A stretch of DNA of 64,000 nucleotides. Origin: Thecamonas trahens ATCC 50062. Lineage: Eukaryota > Apusozoa > Apusomonadida > Apusomonadidae. The stretch is from positions 60,360 to 124,359 of the forward strand of contig NW_013657654.1 in assembly GCF_000142905.1 (NCBI RefSeq), written 5' to 3'. Shown here piece by piece: positions 10,295-22,861 of this stretch. Position 1 is the stretch's first letter, and each line of letters starts with the position of its first letter. Position numbers and translations under genes: made by a program. A model generated the notes under the pieces. The model did no database searches. It was given only the letters and a program-made list of their open reading frames with translations, and had not been told where the DNA came from.

Positions 10295-10966
10295 ATGGCT
10301 GTAGCGCGCACTACCCCAGCCACCTGCAAGATTGCGGTGCGCGCAGCGGCAAACAGCCTGCTTGCTAGCATCTCGCCTGTCGACATCGCCAGCGAGTCTG
10401 CCGACGTGGCGGCCCGAGTCCTTGCCCACCCTGCCTACGCTGGTGCCACCTCGGTTGCCATGTATGTCTCGATGGAACGTGAGCTGGACATCAGCGCTGT
10501 GGCTCGCGACGCCTTTGCAAGTGGCAAGAGAGTCTATCTTCCTCGGATGGTCGGCAAGGGCAAGCCGTTACAGATGGCTGCTGTCGATGGCTGGGACGAG
10601 TTCTGCAATCTCCCGGAGACTGTGTGGGGCATTCCCCAGCCCGGTCCCGACGCGCCTGTCGCCGACCACGTCGATCTTGTCCTTGTCCCTGGTCTTGTCT
10701 TTGATCCTCTCGCCCTCACCCGCTGCGGCCGCGGTGCCGGCTACTACGATCGCACCCTCTCGGGCATGGCTGCTGCTGCCGCCACTTCTGACGCACCGCC
10801 ACCGTTCAAGCTCGCAGTTGGTCTCTCCTGTGCCGCATGGGCGGTCGTCCAGCGCGCCCTTGCATCATCCGATGGCACCCCCGTTCCTGATGCCCTTCCC
10901 ATCACCGAGTACGATGTTCTGATGGACGACGTGCTCCTCGGAGCGACAGCAACGCGCAGCCCATAG
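10295..10966 (+). CDS. MTHFS: 5-formyltetrahydrofolate cyclo-ligase (MTHFS)
   Basis: This enzyme converts 5-formyl-THF to 5,10-methenyl-THF using ATP, returning folinic acid to the one-carbon pool. At about 223 residues it has the family's usual length. Diagnostic features are the N-terminal helix with KIAVRAAANSLL, the substrate-loop region SVAMYVSMERELDIS, KRVYLPRM, and the signature VPGLVFDPLALTRCGRGAGYYDR. The ATG at 10295 sits in ACAAGCCATGG and starts immediately before the conserved helix; the frame is open back to 10208 but that part is the divergent promoter. There is no obvious targeting signal. It is followed by TRIC in the same direction with about 100 bases between. Confidence 0.93.
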   Translation: MAVARTTPATCKIAVRAAANSLLASISPVDIASESADVAARVLAHPAYAGATSVAMYVSMERELDISAVARDAFASGKRVYLPRMVGKGKPLQMAAVDGWDEFCNLPETVWGIPQPGPDAPVADHVDLVLVPGLVFDPLALTRCGRGAGYYDRTLSGMAAAAATSDAPPPFKLAVGLSCAAWAVVQRALASSDGTPVPDALPITEYDVLMDDVLLGATATRSP

Positions 10967-10995
10967 CCAGAGTCCAAACTCGAGCACACACTCAA

Positions 10996-11040
10996 CCCCC
11001 CCCCCTCCCCCCCCCCCCTCCCCTTCCTCCCCCGCCACAC
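10996..11040 (+). repeat. C-rich tract upstream of TRIC
   Basis: A C10 run, a C12 run and further CCCCT units lie 27-71 bases upstream of the TRIC ATG on its coding strand. It is one of several C tracts in 5' leaders in this window. Confidence 0.75.
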
Positions 11041-11066
11041 ACGCCACCACCTATCCCTTGCCCACC

Positions 11067-11864
11067 ATGGAACACACGCTCGCCCAGGGCATGCAGGTCT
11101 ACACTTTGGTCAAGCCAGTGGTGCTCAACATCAATGGCCTCCACCCAGCGCTTCCGCTGCTCGACATGGCCAAGTCGCTCACCATCCCGTACCTCTTCCG
11201 GCTCAAGGCACAGAAGCAGTCGTGGGTCCAGCAGCTAGTGGCGATCGTGCTCTGCTGCTTGGGAGGCACCACGTTAACTGGAATCCTTCTCGGTCAACCG
11301 CCATCGTGGGTCTGCTCGCTCAACACCTTCCCCACCTACGTCCTCGGCTACCTGCTGGTCAACGCGGCGCCCGGCGACCTGGTCTGGCGTCTGCTCCAGT
11401 TTGCCCCGCTCCACGAAGCGCTTCTGTTGGTGGATGCCTTTGCCTGGGGCACCGCCATCACCTCGTGGGGCGTCGACAAGGCTATCGCTGCCGATCACGC
11501 CATGGTCGCCTCCTCACCCTGGGCCGCCCTCCTCTGTGGCATCCTCTCCGGCACCGGCGGCGGCATCCTCAACGAGTCCTTCCACCTCATGCACTCCAAG
11601 TGGCACTTTTCCACCCCGGACTCGCTCGCCGTCCCCTCCTTTGCCATCCGTGTCGCCATGATCGCATCGCCGGCCTACTACCTCCTGCACAATCCGCACA
11701 ACTACTCGTGGCTCCCCACCATCCTCTCCCGCGACGACGCCAAGATGCTCATCATCATCACCATCGCCCTCCTCGCCCTCTCCAAGAACTGGTTCTGGGG
11801 CCAGATCGCCGACGAGTCTGCCGACAACAAGTCCAACCCCAAGTCCAAGTCAAAGGCCGAGTAG
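11067..11864 (+). CDS. TRIC-type (TMEM38) intracellular cation channel
   Basis: The 265-residue multi-pass protein follows the TRIC layout. TRIC proteins are homotrimeric K+ channels of the ER/SR that balance charge during Ca2+ release. Matching regions include LPLLDMAKSLTIPYLFRLKA, VLCCLGGTTLTGILLGQPP (animal TMEM38 has CFGGGILSCLLLAEPP), the APGDLVWRLL loop (animal CPHDLV), and LLCGILSGTGGGILNESF, corresponding to the Gly-rich pore helix. About seven hydrophobic segments are visible. The C-terminus is Lys/Ser-rich (SNPKSKSKAE) and could serve ER retention. The ATG at 11067 has a good context (CCACCATGG). No frame break is seen. Confidence 0.8.
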   Translation: MEHTLAQGMQVYTLVKPVVLNINGLHPALPLLDMAKSLTIPYLFRLKAQKQSWVQQLVAIVLCCLGGTTLTGILLGQPPSWVCSLNTFPTYVLGYLLVNAAPGDLVWRLLQFAPLHEALLLVDAFAWGTAITSWGVDKAIAADHAMVASSPWAALLCGILSGTGGGILNESFHLMHSKWHFSTPDSLAVPSFAIRVAMIASPAYYLLHNPHNYSWLPTILSRDDAKMLIIITIALLALSKNWFWGQIADESADNKSNPKSKSKAE

Positions 11865-11894
11865 TCCTCACCTCTCCCCTCTCCCCGCCTCCCC

Positions 11895-11995
11895 GCCCAA
11901 TCGGTTGCGACATCGCGACACAAGCCATCGCGACAGAGTCAACAGCGGCACAGTCGATGGCGCCAACATCGCGACATCGCGACATTGCGACACTT
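11895..11995. repeat. TCGCGA-centred imperfect repeats between TRIC and the E2 gene
   Basis: The words CATCGCGACA and TTGCGACA recur at least six times (for example around 11908, 11928, 11970 and 11979), each containing the palindrome TCGCGA or a one-base variant. They lie downstream of TRIC and about 150-250 bases upstream of the E2 start, so they could be promoter elements or a degenerate satellite. Confidence 0.55.
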
Positions 11996-12116
11996 GCACT
12001 TGCACCTGCTTCCCTGCTCAAAACCGGGAGCCGTCTTGCCCTTCCCGCCCACCAACCGGTCCCCACCACAAACTCCGCCACACGGTGGCATTAATCGTTT
12101 AAGCGTTTATCGTTGA

Positions 12117-13454
<1,338 letters not shown>

Positions 13455-13590
13455 GGCGGGCTTGGTCGAGTCTGTGCAGCCGCCGCTCCGACGACTGTGC
13501 TCGACGCCGCCAGCACGCTCTCTCTCGCTTGCCCCTGCTCCTGATCTCTTTGTGATGCGCATAAAGTTGTTTGCTCCCACGCCTGCCCCT

Positions 13591-14117
13591 CTACGAATCG
13601 TCCGAGTTCGAGTCCGAGTCCGACTCGTCCGACGACGAGAACGACACCGAAGCTCCGGCGACCGCCAGCCGCGCCAGCTCGGGCGGCGGCGGCTTGGGCG
13701 GCGGGCCCGTGCTGTTGTTGCTTGCGCTCGCGGCCGCGCTTCCGTCGCCAGCGTTCCCGCTGCCGTCCGGCACGCTGGCGCCGCTGGCCTCGGCCTCGGC
13801 CGCCAGCGCCTCCAGGTCCTCCGGCTCGGCGTACTGGGCGAGGTTCGCCAGGTCGATGCCTGGCTTGGCCAGCGTCTGGTACGCCTGCCGCCCAATCGTT
13901 CGGGTCGCCTTGCTCTTCTTCTTCTTCTTCTTCTTCTTGCGCTTGCGGCGGCGACGGCGGCGGCGGGCCGTAGTTTCTTCGCTCGCCTCGCCGCTCTGGC
14001 CGGCATCACCTGCCCCGCCCAAGGCCGGCTCCGCCGGCGCTGCCACGGGAGCCACAGCCACGGGCGTCGAAGCCGGCGACGCCGAGTCATCTTCCTCCTC
14101 CTCGTCGTCATCGTCGT

Positions 14118-14148
<31 letters not shown>

Positions 14149-17100
14149 ATCGTTCTCGCCGTCGTCGGCGTCGATGCCAAACGCTGCGTCTGCTGGACCA
14201 CGTCATAGATGACAGTCTCCTCGTCCGAGGCAACGCCAACGAGCATGCCGACCTTGGTCGAGTACAGCTGGAGCGCGCCCATGCCCGGCAGCTCAATAAC
14301 CGACCAGACGAGGCCCGAGTCGACCGAGCGGACCTCGATGCGGCCCGCGGGCCCGCCCGAGAGGAGGCCGAGCACAAACGGGGCCCGGTGGACAGTGGAG
14401 ATGACAAAGCCGCTCCACTCGAGGTCGTACGGCCGCGAGCGGCGGGCAGTCGACCGTTCGACAAACCGCGAGTACTGGTCAAATGTGCAGAGGAGCTCGC
14501 CGTTGCCGAGCGAGATGATGTCGGCGGCTGTCGCTCGCGGTTTGACGTTCTTGAACTTGAGGATCTTGGTCACAGCAAACGTGCCATTGTCCTTGGCCGA
14601 GAGGAGCCAGAAGCCCTTGACGTGGCCCACCCCCAGTCGCCGTGGCGCAGGTACCGGAGCACTGTCGCCGACGACGGGAGATCGACGCGCTTGGTCTTGT
14701 GGAACGACGACTCGATCCACTCAAAAATGCCCAGCGACGACGAGATCGACGAGACGATAAACTCGCCCGCGCGCGTCGAGCCAAACGCGTGGAGCGACGA
14801 ACCCTTCGAGCCCTTGATCTCCAGCGGCTGCCACGGGCCGATGGCCGAGACGTAAAACACAACTAGGACGCCTGACTTGGCCACTTGCGAGATAACGAGG
14901 CCGAGCGACTCGATGACCGTCACGCCTGACATCGGTGTCCGCGCCATGATGGCGCGCGCTCCGTCGTCGCCGATGTTCTCGATGTGGAACGGCGCGCCCC
15001 GCGACGAGTACAGCGCGGTCGAGCCCCAGAGATCAAAGGCGACGACGGCGCCGCGGAGCGCCGTGAACCGCGTCGCGGCAAAGCCCTCATAGTTGTGGTC
15101 GAGCATGCGGATGGCCGACCGCGGGCCACCGCCGCCCACCCCGCTGCCCAGCCGCGGCTTGAGCTCCAGCGGCGGTGTCGTCTTGGGCCCCTTGCCCTTG
15201 GCCGGCTTGGCCTTGGCCTTCTCGTAAAGCCCGGCGAGCGTGATCTCCTGCGTCCGCTTGAACTTGTCCACGAAAGTGGTGCCCGAGCGGAGCGCCACCC
15301 GCTCCGCGTTGACGAGCTTGGTGAGGAGAAAGTCAACAAAGGCGTCGTCGGCGTTCCACACCGCAGACGGCGTCGGCGGGCCAAACGGCCGCACGCAGTC
15401 CTGTCGCGCAAACTGGACCAGGTACTGCCCCGGCTTGGGGCCCGGCTGGACCACCGCGTAGCAGTGGAGGAACTGGCAGTGGATCGCATCCGGTGAGTAC
15501 GGCGTTCGTCCGTCGGTAAACACAATCGCCACAATGTCGTTGCCAATCTGCCGCTTCCGCTGCACCTCCTGCCCCGAGTTTTCGCGGTCGTGCGGGAGCT
15601 CGGCGCGACGTGGAACATGACGTCGTAGCCGCGGACCTGTGCAAAGAGCGAGTAGTCGCCGGTCCCGCCGGCATCGACGTCGAGCCCGGCTCGGTACCCG
15701 TCCCAACCCTTGAGCGGAACCCGCGTTCCGATGAGATTGGTAAACGCCACAAAGGCTGCGTCCAGCCCGTTTGGCGACGGATCGTAGTCGTTGGCGAGGA
15801 ACTCAGTCTCGCACGTCTGGCCCTCGCGGACGTACACCAGGCCAAACTTGTACTTACGCGGCAGGTACGAGTCCTCGAGCTTGGCAAGCTCGGCCGCATG
15901 CCGCTGCTGGTTGAGGATGACCATCTTCTTGGCCGCCGACGCGTACTCGGGCTTGACCGCCGTGAGCACGGCCTTCAGCTGCGCCTTGGCCGACCCGGCC
16001 TTGGAGCCCTCGTCGAGCGGTGGGAAGAGGAGCCGGTAGTTACCGGTCCGCGCCCACACAATCGCCCGCAGCGTCCGCGCCCCGGCACCCTCCCACACCA
16101 GACTCACCGCCATCGGCCCGTAGCTCTTGTCGCTGCCCACAAAGTTGGTGTGCTCCTTGTGCGCAAAGTACTCGCGATACCAGCCGACAGCGTCGTCGTC
16201 GTCCTCGACGAGCACGTTGAACGAGGCCTTGTCGCGCCACACCCGCTCGTCCACAGGCTCAATCGTCCACCCGCCTGCAGGCTTGAGGAGGCCGAGCGGG
16301 GACTCGGGGCAGTGGTCCGGAACCCCACCGAGCGCCCCGAGCGCCGCTGCCTGGGTCGCCCGCGCTGCCGCCACACGCGCCGTCACCTGAAGCTCGGTAG
16401 CAATGTCAGTCTCGTCGGCTTCGTCGCCCGACGACGTGTACTCCGAGTCGTTGTTGCCCATGCCCCAAACGACGCAGGATACTCGCTCTCCGACATGGCC
16501 CCGTGGAGCGTCGACGATGAGCCCGACGGCGTCGACGGCGAGACAACCGTCTCGAGTGAGCGCGGCCCGATGATGGCTCCGGCGCCAAGCTCAACCTCGC
16601 TGTTCCCGACCTGCCCGCCGCCGCCAGACTCATCATCGCTGTCCGAATCTTCAGAGTCCGACTCGTCCGAGTCCGACTCGTCGGCGCTGCCGCCGGCAGC
16701 TGCTGAGCCGCCTGCGGCGAGCGCCGCCTGAGCCGACGACCGGGCAGCAGCCTCCTCCTGGCGCGCGAGCGAGCGCTTGCGAATAGCGTCGTCGATGGAC
16801 TCGTCGTCAACGTCGGTCAGTTCGATGCCGAGCTCGGCAATGCGCTTTGCGGCCCAGATGCGCTTGACCCAGAGGTTGCGATCGCGCGGGGAAGAGGCAA
16901 GGAGCGTGATGAATCGCGACTTCTTGCCTGCGCCATAAGCGATGGAGAAGGCGCAATGAGCCGAGTCGTCCTTGAGACCCGATGGCACACCATCGACCGG
17001 AAGCACATCGTTGATGATATCCATGCTCAACCTCTTGATGGGAGTTTTGTCGGTAATGTTCGTCCGGTAGGTGACCTCTCCGTTGCGGAGGTCAAACCAT

Positions 17101-17465
17101 CGCAGCTTCCACCCGCGGAACTTTTTGCCAGGATGCTTTCTCAGCCAGCCCTTGGCCGAGGCATGGGGCAAGGCTGCCTTGAGTGCCGCCATCTGTATGT
17201 CGTTCTTTGCTTGCCCATTCCCACAGCCACCACTGCCACCGCCACCACCACCACCACCACCACCACCACCACCACCACCACTACCGCTGCTTCCGTTGCC
17301 TCCACCACTTCCCCCTCCTCCCGTCCCTGTCCCAGTCCTGGTCCCTCCTCCACCACCGCTGTTGGCCCCGCTTGCTTTCCGCTGCTGACGGAGCGCTCGC
17401 TTCTTGGTACGAATGGTTCGAAAGGCAAAGCCACGTTGCTGGCCCTTGCCTCCACTGCTTGACAT
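13591..17465 (-). CDS. PH / Rap-GAP / CNH (GARNL3-like) protein, frame broken four times
   Basis: Read as one gene this encodes, in order: an Arg-rich start at 17465 (MSSSGGKGQQRGFAF), a poly-Gly run, a PH domain (GWLRKHPGKKFRGWKLRWFD to RNLWVKRIWAAKRI), an acidic Ser-rich linker, a Rap-GAP domain (WYREYFAHKEHTNFVGSDKS, LKGWDGYRAGLDVDAGGTG and RKRQIGNDIVAIVFTDG, where the Asn is the catalytic Asn of Rap GAPs), a citron-homology (CNH) region, and an acidic, poly-Lys and Ser tail. GARNL3 has Rap-GAP and CNH in this order; the PH is extra. The reading frame must gain one base near 16463, 15600, 14630 and 14190; the first and third lie on G/C runs. Either these are sequencing deletions or the locus is decaying. 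The likely role is inactivating a Rap-type GTPase at membranes. Confidence 0.75.
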
Positions 17466-17827
17466 GCTTTTGCTTGGTGGGAGAAAAAAAATGGACGTCC
17501 CTCTCTCACCCGCTCTGTTGCCCCCCTTGCGTGCGGTGTCCGTCGTACTCGGTTCGCGGGCGAGTTGCGAAGCAAACGCGGTGTGTGCGTGCCTGTCGTT
17601 TGATTCGCCGGCCTTCTTCCATGTTCTGTATATAATTGTACATTCGCCATCGATTGCAGAGTCCGACGAGTGGTGGCCACTCGCCAACAGCCAGCCGACA
17701 AACTGCCAATCAATGCTTATGTTGCCGGACTTGGTGGCACCTCAACTGGCGCCAGCACCTCGCTCTCTTGGGCCTCCCAAACACACACACACACACGCAC
17801 ACGTACATAGACACAGCCCGGACCACC
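17466..17827. promoter_or_regulatory. Divergent promoter region, PH/Rap-GAP and LRR-ankyrin genes
   Basis: The two start codons are 362 bases apart. An AT-rich TATA-like element (CTGTATATAATTGTAC, around 17624-17639) is the strongest such sequence in the window; it could serve the minus-strand gene with a leader of about 160 bases. Nearer the LRR-ankyrin ATG there is a CA repeat (about 17781-17797). Confidence 0.5.
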
Positions 17828-19917
17828 ATGGCAAGTAGCCGACACACAGGCGTGTCTACCGTCCATAGAATGCTCTCTCTCGACGACAAAAAGCCGTGGC
17901 TGAAGCGCTCCATGCCGCTGGCCAGCAAGGCCGACATGAGCTCGTCCTCGCCTCGATGTCGCTTCCTGTGCTACCCAAGCCGCTCGCTGCCCTCACCGAT
18001 CTCATGCGGCTGGACCTCTCACACAACATGCTCGCTGCTGAGGATGCGCTGCTCCCGCTGACGCACTTGACCAGACTCACCGATCTGCATCTCTCGCACA
18101 ACGCCCTCGCCGCGCTCCCGCCCCGCCTCGCCTCCCTTACCTCGCTCACGGCCCTCGCCGCAAACTCCAACTTTCTCACATCGCTCCCAGAGAGCTTCTC
18201 GGCGCTCAAGCGGCTGGAGACGCTGTTTCTGTGGACAAACAAGATCGAGACTCTGCCGCCGGCCATCGTCCACATGACATCGCTCACCGAGCTCCATCTC
18301 AATGACAACGAGATGGTCGCCCTCCCGGCCGAGCTGGCAAGCCTACCGCGCCTGGCAACACTCGCCGTGCGCTCAAACAGCTTGACTACGCTGCCGATGG
18401 CCCTCGGATCGGCGCCGGCGCTCACGGTGCTCGATTTGGCGCATAACTCTCTGACAGACATCCCACCAAGTCTCTCGGGCCTTGCCGGGCTCAAACGGCT
18501 CGTGCTCCGCGGCAATCCGCTCCGCGAACTGCCTCCGGCGCTTGGCGCGCTTGGCGCGACGACCGAACTCGACGTCAAGGTTGCACCCGACGCTGCCGCG
18601 GCGACGGCCATGGCTGGCGGCTCCTCGTCGCTCGCCGCTACCCTCCGATTCAACGCGCTCATGCAGGCCATCGAGTCCGGATCCTGCAGCGACGTCGCCG
18701 CTGCGCTCGCGCCCGATGCTGCAGGCAACTCGCCGGTGCTCACAGGGACCAACGCTGCCGGCGAGAGGCCTCTCTACCTTGCGGTCCGCCTTGGCCGTCT
18801 CGACGTCGTCGAGCTGCTGCTCGCCGCCAACGCCGACGTGGAGGCCAAAGCCAACACCCGCGCCGAGCTCGCGCCGCTCCATGTTGCCGCCATGCTCGGC
18901 TTTTACAACCTGGCGCAGAAGCTCATCCGCGCCGGCGCGGCAGCTTCGGTCCTCTGCGCCCACCGGCGGACGCCGCTTCACTACGCCGCGCTCTACGGTC
19001 ACGCCGACATGGCGCTCCTCCTCCTCCACGACTCGGTCGATGCCCATGCTGCCGACGAGCTCGGCTTCACCGCCCTTCATACTGCAGCTCAGGCCGGCCA
19101 GCTTGCTGTCGTCGAGGTTCTTCTCGACCACACCGAAACCGAGGCACTCGTCGCTGCGCTCGACGACGAGTCCGCCACTGCGCTGCATGTCGCCGCCGCC
19201 GCCGGCCGGGACGCCATCTGCCGCAAGCTCCTCGCCGCCGGCGCAGAGCTCGACGCCCGCGACGCTGCAGGCCGCAGCCCGCTGCACCTCGCTGCCACAG
19301 CCGGTCACGCCGCCGTCGGCAACCTGCTCCTGGCCGCCAAAGCCGAGGTCGATGAGCCTGATACTGCCGGCGAGACGCCGCTTCTCCACGCTGCCCGCTC
19401 CGGCTCGGTCGCCCTTGTCGGCGCTCTGCTCAAGGCGCTTGCCTTGCCCGAGACTGTGAGTGCCGCCGGCGAGACCGCTCTGCACCTCGCCGCCGCCGCC
19501 GGGCATGCCGACGTCATCGCCACCCTCTTGCCGTATGCGTCCGAAGGCGAGCTGAACATGCGCAACGACGCGTCGTGGACGCCGCTCCACTGTGCAGCGT
19601 GGGCCGGCCACACAGACGCTGTAGCCACGCTCGGCGCTGCACCTGGCGTCGACGTCAACGCGCTCACCTGCTTCGCCGACTCGCCGCTGCATCTGGCCGC
19701 CCTGCTCGGCCACACTCGCGTAGTCTGCGTACTTCTCGACGCTCACGCCGAAGTCGGCATCGTCAACGATGCCGGCGAGACTGCGCTCGAGCTCGCATAC
19801 GAGCCAGCCGTCATCACGGCGCTCTCCGACGCGTCGACGTCCAGCGTGGCCATGGTCAACTCCACAACTCGGCTCCGCGACCGTGAGCTCGCCGTGGCTG
19901 CCGCCGAGCTCTTTTGA
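17828..19917 (+). CDS. Leucine-rich repeat plus ankyrin repeat protein
   Basis: About seven or eight LRRs of the Leu-x-x-Leu-x-Leu-x-x-Asn type come first (LMRLDLSHNML, LTDLHLSHNALAALPPRL, LETLFLWTNKIETLPPAI), followed by nine or more ankyrin repeats (TPLHYAALYGHADMALLLL, SPLHLAATAGHAAVGNLLL, TPLHCAAWAGHTDAVATL). No kinase, ROC or other catalytic domain is attached, so it is probably a scaffold. The LRR frame has an in-frame stop at 17866 and no Met before MSLPVL. The strong ATG at 17828 (CCACCATGG) is one frame off and joins it if an A is added to the A5 run (17888-17892), giving LDDKKAVAEALHAAG. It ends only 8 bases from the stop of the convergent glycosyltransferase. Confidence 0.8.
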
Positions 19918-19925
19918 CTTTAAGC

Positions 19926-22348
19926 TCAAGTCCCGGTCGCTGGGTCGTAGTCAAAGCCTGGGTGGCGGTTGTAGGCAATGTCGAGCGGCTCGAGTGAGGC
20001 GTAGCCGCGTAGGATGAGACCGATCCGATCCAGGGCCGGCGCCGAGGCGTTAAAGTCGCGACGGATGTTGGCCCACGAGAAGACGTCGACAAAAGCGCGA
20101 AGCGTCCAATGATCGTGGCCCAGACCTGACGAGAGGTGGTACATGCAGGTGTCGATAGGGTGGATCATGAGCTCAATGAGGACCGAGCCCGGTGGCATAA
20201 AGAGGACGCCGGTAAAGTGTGAGCCCGTAAACCCGATGACCATGTTGGCAGTCATCCACGTTGCGACCTGGTCCTGCCACGGCAGGAGGCCAGGTGCAAA
20301 CTCTTTGACCCAACCGCCTGGCGGGCCGGCGTCGACGAGCGGCTGGATAAAGGCGATGAGCTCGTCAATGTTGATAAAGTTGCGCCCGTTGACGTGCTGC
20401 GCCACAAGGACCCGCAGCGGCGCCGATGGCGGAGCCGCGTCGCTGGCCGGCTCGACACCGTCGACCAAGACCGACCGCGCCAGCGGCGGCGCCACTTCGA
20501 CCTCGAGCCCAAACTTGTGCATGGTGAACGCGGTGATTGACGCCGCAATGGTCCGCAGAATGTCCAGCGGCGGCGTGCTCTTGAGGTGGTACGGGCCGAG
20601 CCCGACATCAAGGACCACGTCGGCGACAATGAGGTGGGTATCGCGCGAGACGAACCGCGCCCAGAGCGACCTGACCGCTTCGTTCGTCTCCTCGCTCCAC
20701 GGATCGTCGAAGCGGTAGCGGAAGATGGCCTCAATCGATGTGGTGGCATGTGGCCCAAGAACGTTCTCTAGATACGCGTTGGGGTGCTCGATGAGGAGGT
20801 CGACCACGTAGAAGAGCTTCGCAAACTTCTCGACCGTCATGTGAAAAAGTGGTGGCCATACAGCGTCCGACACTTGATGAGGATGGGGACGTAGAGGACT
20901 TCGCGATCGGGCATGCCTTCAAACAGGAGTGTGCCGTTCTCGTCGCGTTCGAGTCGCGGCGGGATCGAAGCCCCTCGCGCGTCCATGTCCTCGGACGAAG
21001 TCATTGCAAACGGAAACTCGGCCGAGAAGAAACGACCAGCCGACTCGCGCGCGGCCGGCAGCAGCTCGACGTAGCTGTCATGTCGTTCCGAGTAGTACGA
21101 GAGCCAAAAGCGGTCGAGGATGCCATTGGAGTCTGTCCCCCATGCCAATGCCTTGGGTAGCGCCGCCGCATATATCCACCGCGGGACGTAGAGCGCGTCG
21201 TTCGACCGAGGCCAGACCCGCATGCTCCGCGGAAACGCTCTCGCATATTCAAACGCTGCCTCGAACGAGAGCGCGTCGCCATCAGCATGGAGGTACTCGC
21301 CCTCGAGCGGCGGGTGGCACCAGTACGCATGCTCAATGTGCTTCATATCGCGGCACCAGTTGTCGCGATCCGAGGCGTGGAGGAAAAGCGGCGCAGCACG
21401 GAGGACAGGCTTGATCTCCGAGACACAGGCGAGCATGGCGCCGGCCTCATTGCGGATCTTGCCGTCGACCGTAAGCTCGCCTACAAAGTCGTGGACAAGC
21501 CGAAGCGGGCCCTTGTCACCGGTGATAAACGCACCGACAGTGAAGTTGGCCACTGCTTCCTCCATCGAGATGAGCCGAGCCTCGGCTCCGGCCTCCTCAA
21601 ACAGCTTGCGAACAGCAGGCACAAGTTTGCAAGTCATCGAGCGCGCAGTCTCGCGGCTGCCCATGTACGCCACCACAGCGTCGCGGATCTCTGGCACCCG
21701 GGCCTTGGGGAGGAGGAGCGCGCACAACGGACGGTTCTTGAGGATGGTCGGTGGATTGTTGAGCGCATACGGATCGTCGCACGGCTCGCCCGCCGCCAGG
21801 GCAGCCTCGATCTCCTCCAGCTGCTCCGCCTCGACAGACTTTGCGAACTCTGCCTCCAGCGCGACATCCACCGTCTCCGCCCAATGCCCAACCAGAGGCA
21901 TGCCCTGAGTCTTGACTTCCCAAGGCGTCATGGGAAGTCGAGGCGCGGGTGCCGGAGTTGCTGATGACGGAGGGGGCGATGTCGGCGATGTCGGCGACGT
22001 CGGCGATGTCGGCGACGTCGGCGATGTCGGCGACGTCGGCGATGTCGGCGACGTCGGCGATGTCGGCGACGTCGGCGATGGCGGCGATGGCGGCGATGGC
22101 GGAGGTGATACTTGCTCAGCACTTGGACCAGGTTGATTCGCTTGCGGAGGAGGCGTTGGCGGTACCTCACCCGGCTCACTCGACTTGATCGGCTCAGTCG
22201 GCTTGGCCAAATCGCCGACGCGGCGACGGAGAGGATGTACGGGGCTCTTCTTGAGGCCCAAACTCGACCACACCACCGACACGGCCACCACCGCCATCAC
22301 CGCATACATCATGACATGCCTCAGTCGGCGTGTCAGTCGGTATGTCAT
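19926..22348 (-). CDS. GT61-like (DUF563) glycosyltransferase, type II membrane protein
   Basis: The start at 22348 gives a short basic cytosolic tail and one membrane anchor (MMYAVMAVVAVSVVW), typical of Golgi glycosyltransferases. A Pro-Thr-Ser stem follows, including about a dozen SPT units, and then a lumenal catalytic domain. The C-terminal region carries the DUF563 signature IGFTGSHFTGVLFMPPGSVL. The N-terminal part ends in CRTLYGHHFF and the rest resumes as HMTVEKFAKLFYVVD one frame away; adding one base to the T5 run (A5 on the + strand, 20844-20848) joins them. The donor and acceptor sugars are unknown; relatives include POMGNT2, EOGT and plant xylosyltransferases. It overlaps no other gene. 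Confidence 0.7.
21972..22105. repeat. 18-bp tandem repeat coding the Pro-Thr-Ser stem
   Basis: About six copies of GATGTCGGCGACGTCGGC plus flanking half units and GATGGCGGC units, inside the glycosyltransferase coding region on the minus strand. It encodes alternating Ser-Pro-Thr and is likely O-glycosylated and length-variable. Confidence 0.85.
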
Positions 22349-22861
22349 GCTTCTCTGCTTTTCTAGCTGTGGGATGGGGAGTGGCGGTGAGGTGGGGTGA
22401 GGTGATGTGATGTGTGTGTGTGTGGGGGGGGGGGGGGTGGCGGTGGCGGTGGCGGTGGCGGTGGCGGGCAAGGGCGGGGCGAATGACCGCAATTATGGCG
22501 GCAAATGCGGCTGCTGCAGCAAATGCGCGCGGCTGCTCCTGCTGCCGCGTCGAGCTAACACCTGACGCAAGACAGCACAGAGAGGTTGACTATGTTTGCC
22601 CGTGCAGCTCGTGCCACTCGCATGTACGCCCACTTACCGAAGGAGAGAGAACATGTGTAGAGGTGGTAAGGGAGTGATGGCAAGCAAAGGTCTGCCATGG
22701 TCTGTCTCGCGCATGACCCGTATCACCCTCGTTGGTCATGGCGGGCGTGGCCGGTCCGTGAGGTGCCGCTCCGGGTGCCCCATCCTGGTGTGGAAGGGGA
22801 CACCCCCTGTCCGCCCGGTGAGTGTGATACAGAACATGGGATATGACTCACATACGCGTAC
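22349..22861. other. Divergent intergenic region without a recognised gene
   Basis: It contains a G14 run (22424-22437) preceded by a TG repeat, a GGCGGT hexamer repeat (about 22438-22470) and unique sequence. Relative to the glycosyltransferase these form a C tract and CA repeat in its leader. A small hairpin (GGTGT/ACACC, near 22788-22805) is visible, but no tRNA or other RNA gene is recognised. Confidence 0.4.

Noticed and set aside
18373-19929. Minus-strand ORF of 518 residues opposite the LRR-ankyrin gene
   Set aside because: Antisense shadow of regular LRR and ankyrin codons; no domain is seen.
22600-22860. Possible structured RNA gene
   Set aside because: Only a 5-bp hairpin is visible; no tRNA, 5S, SRP or snRNA consensus could be recognised.
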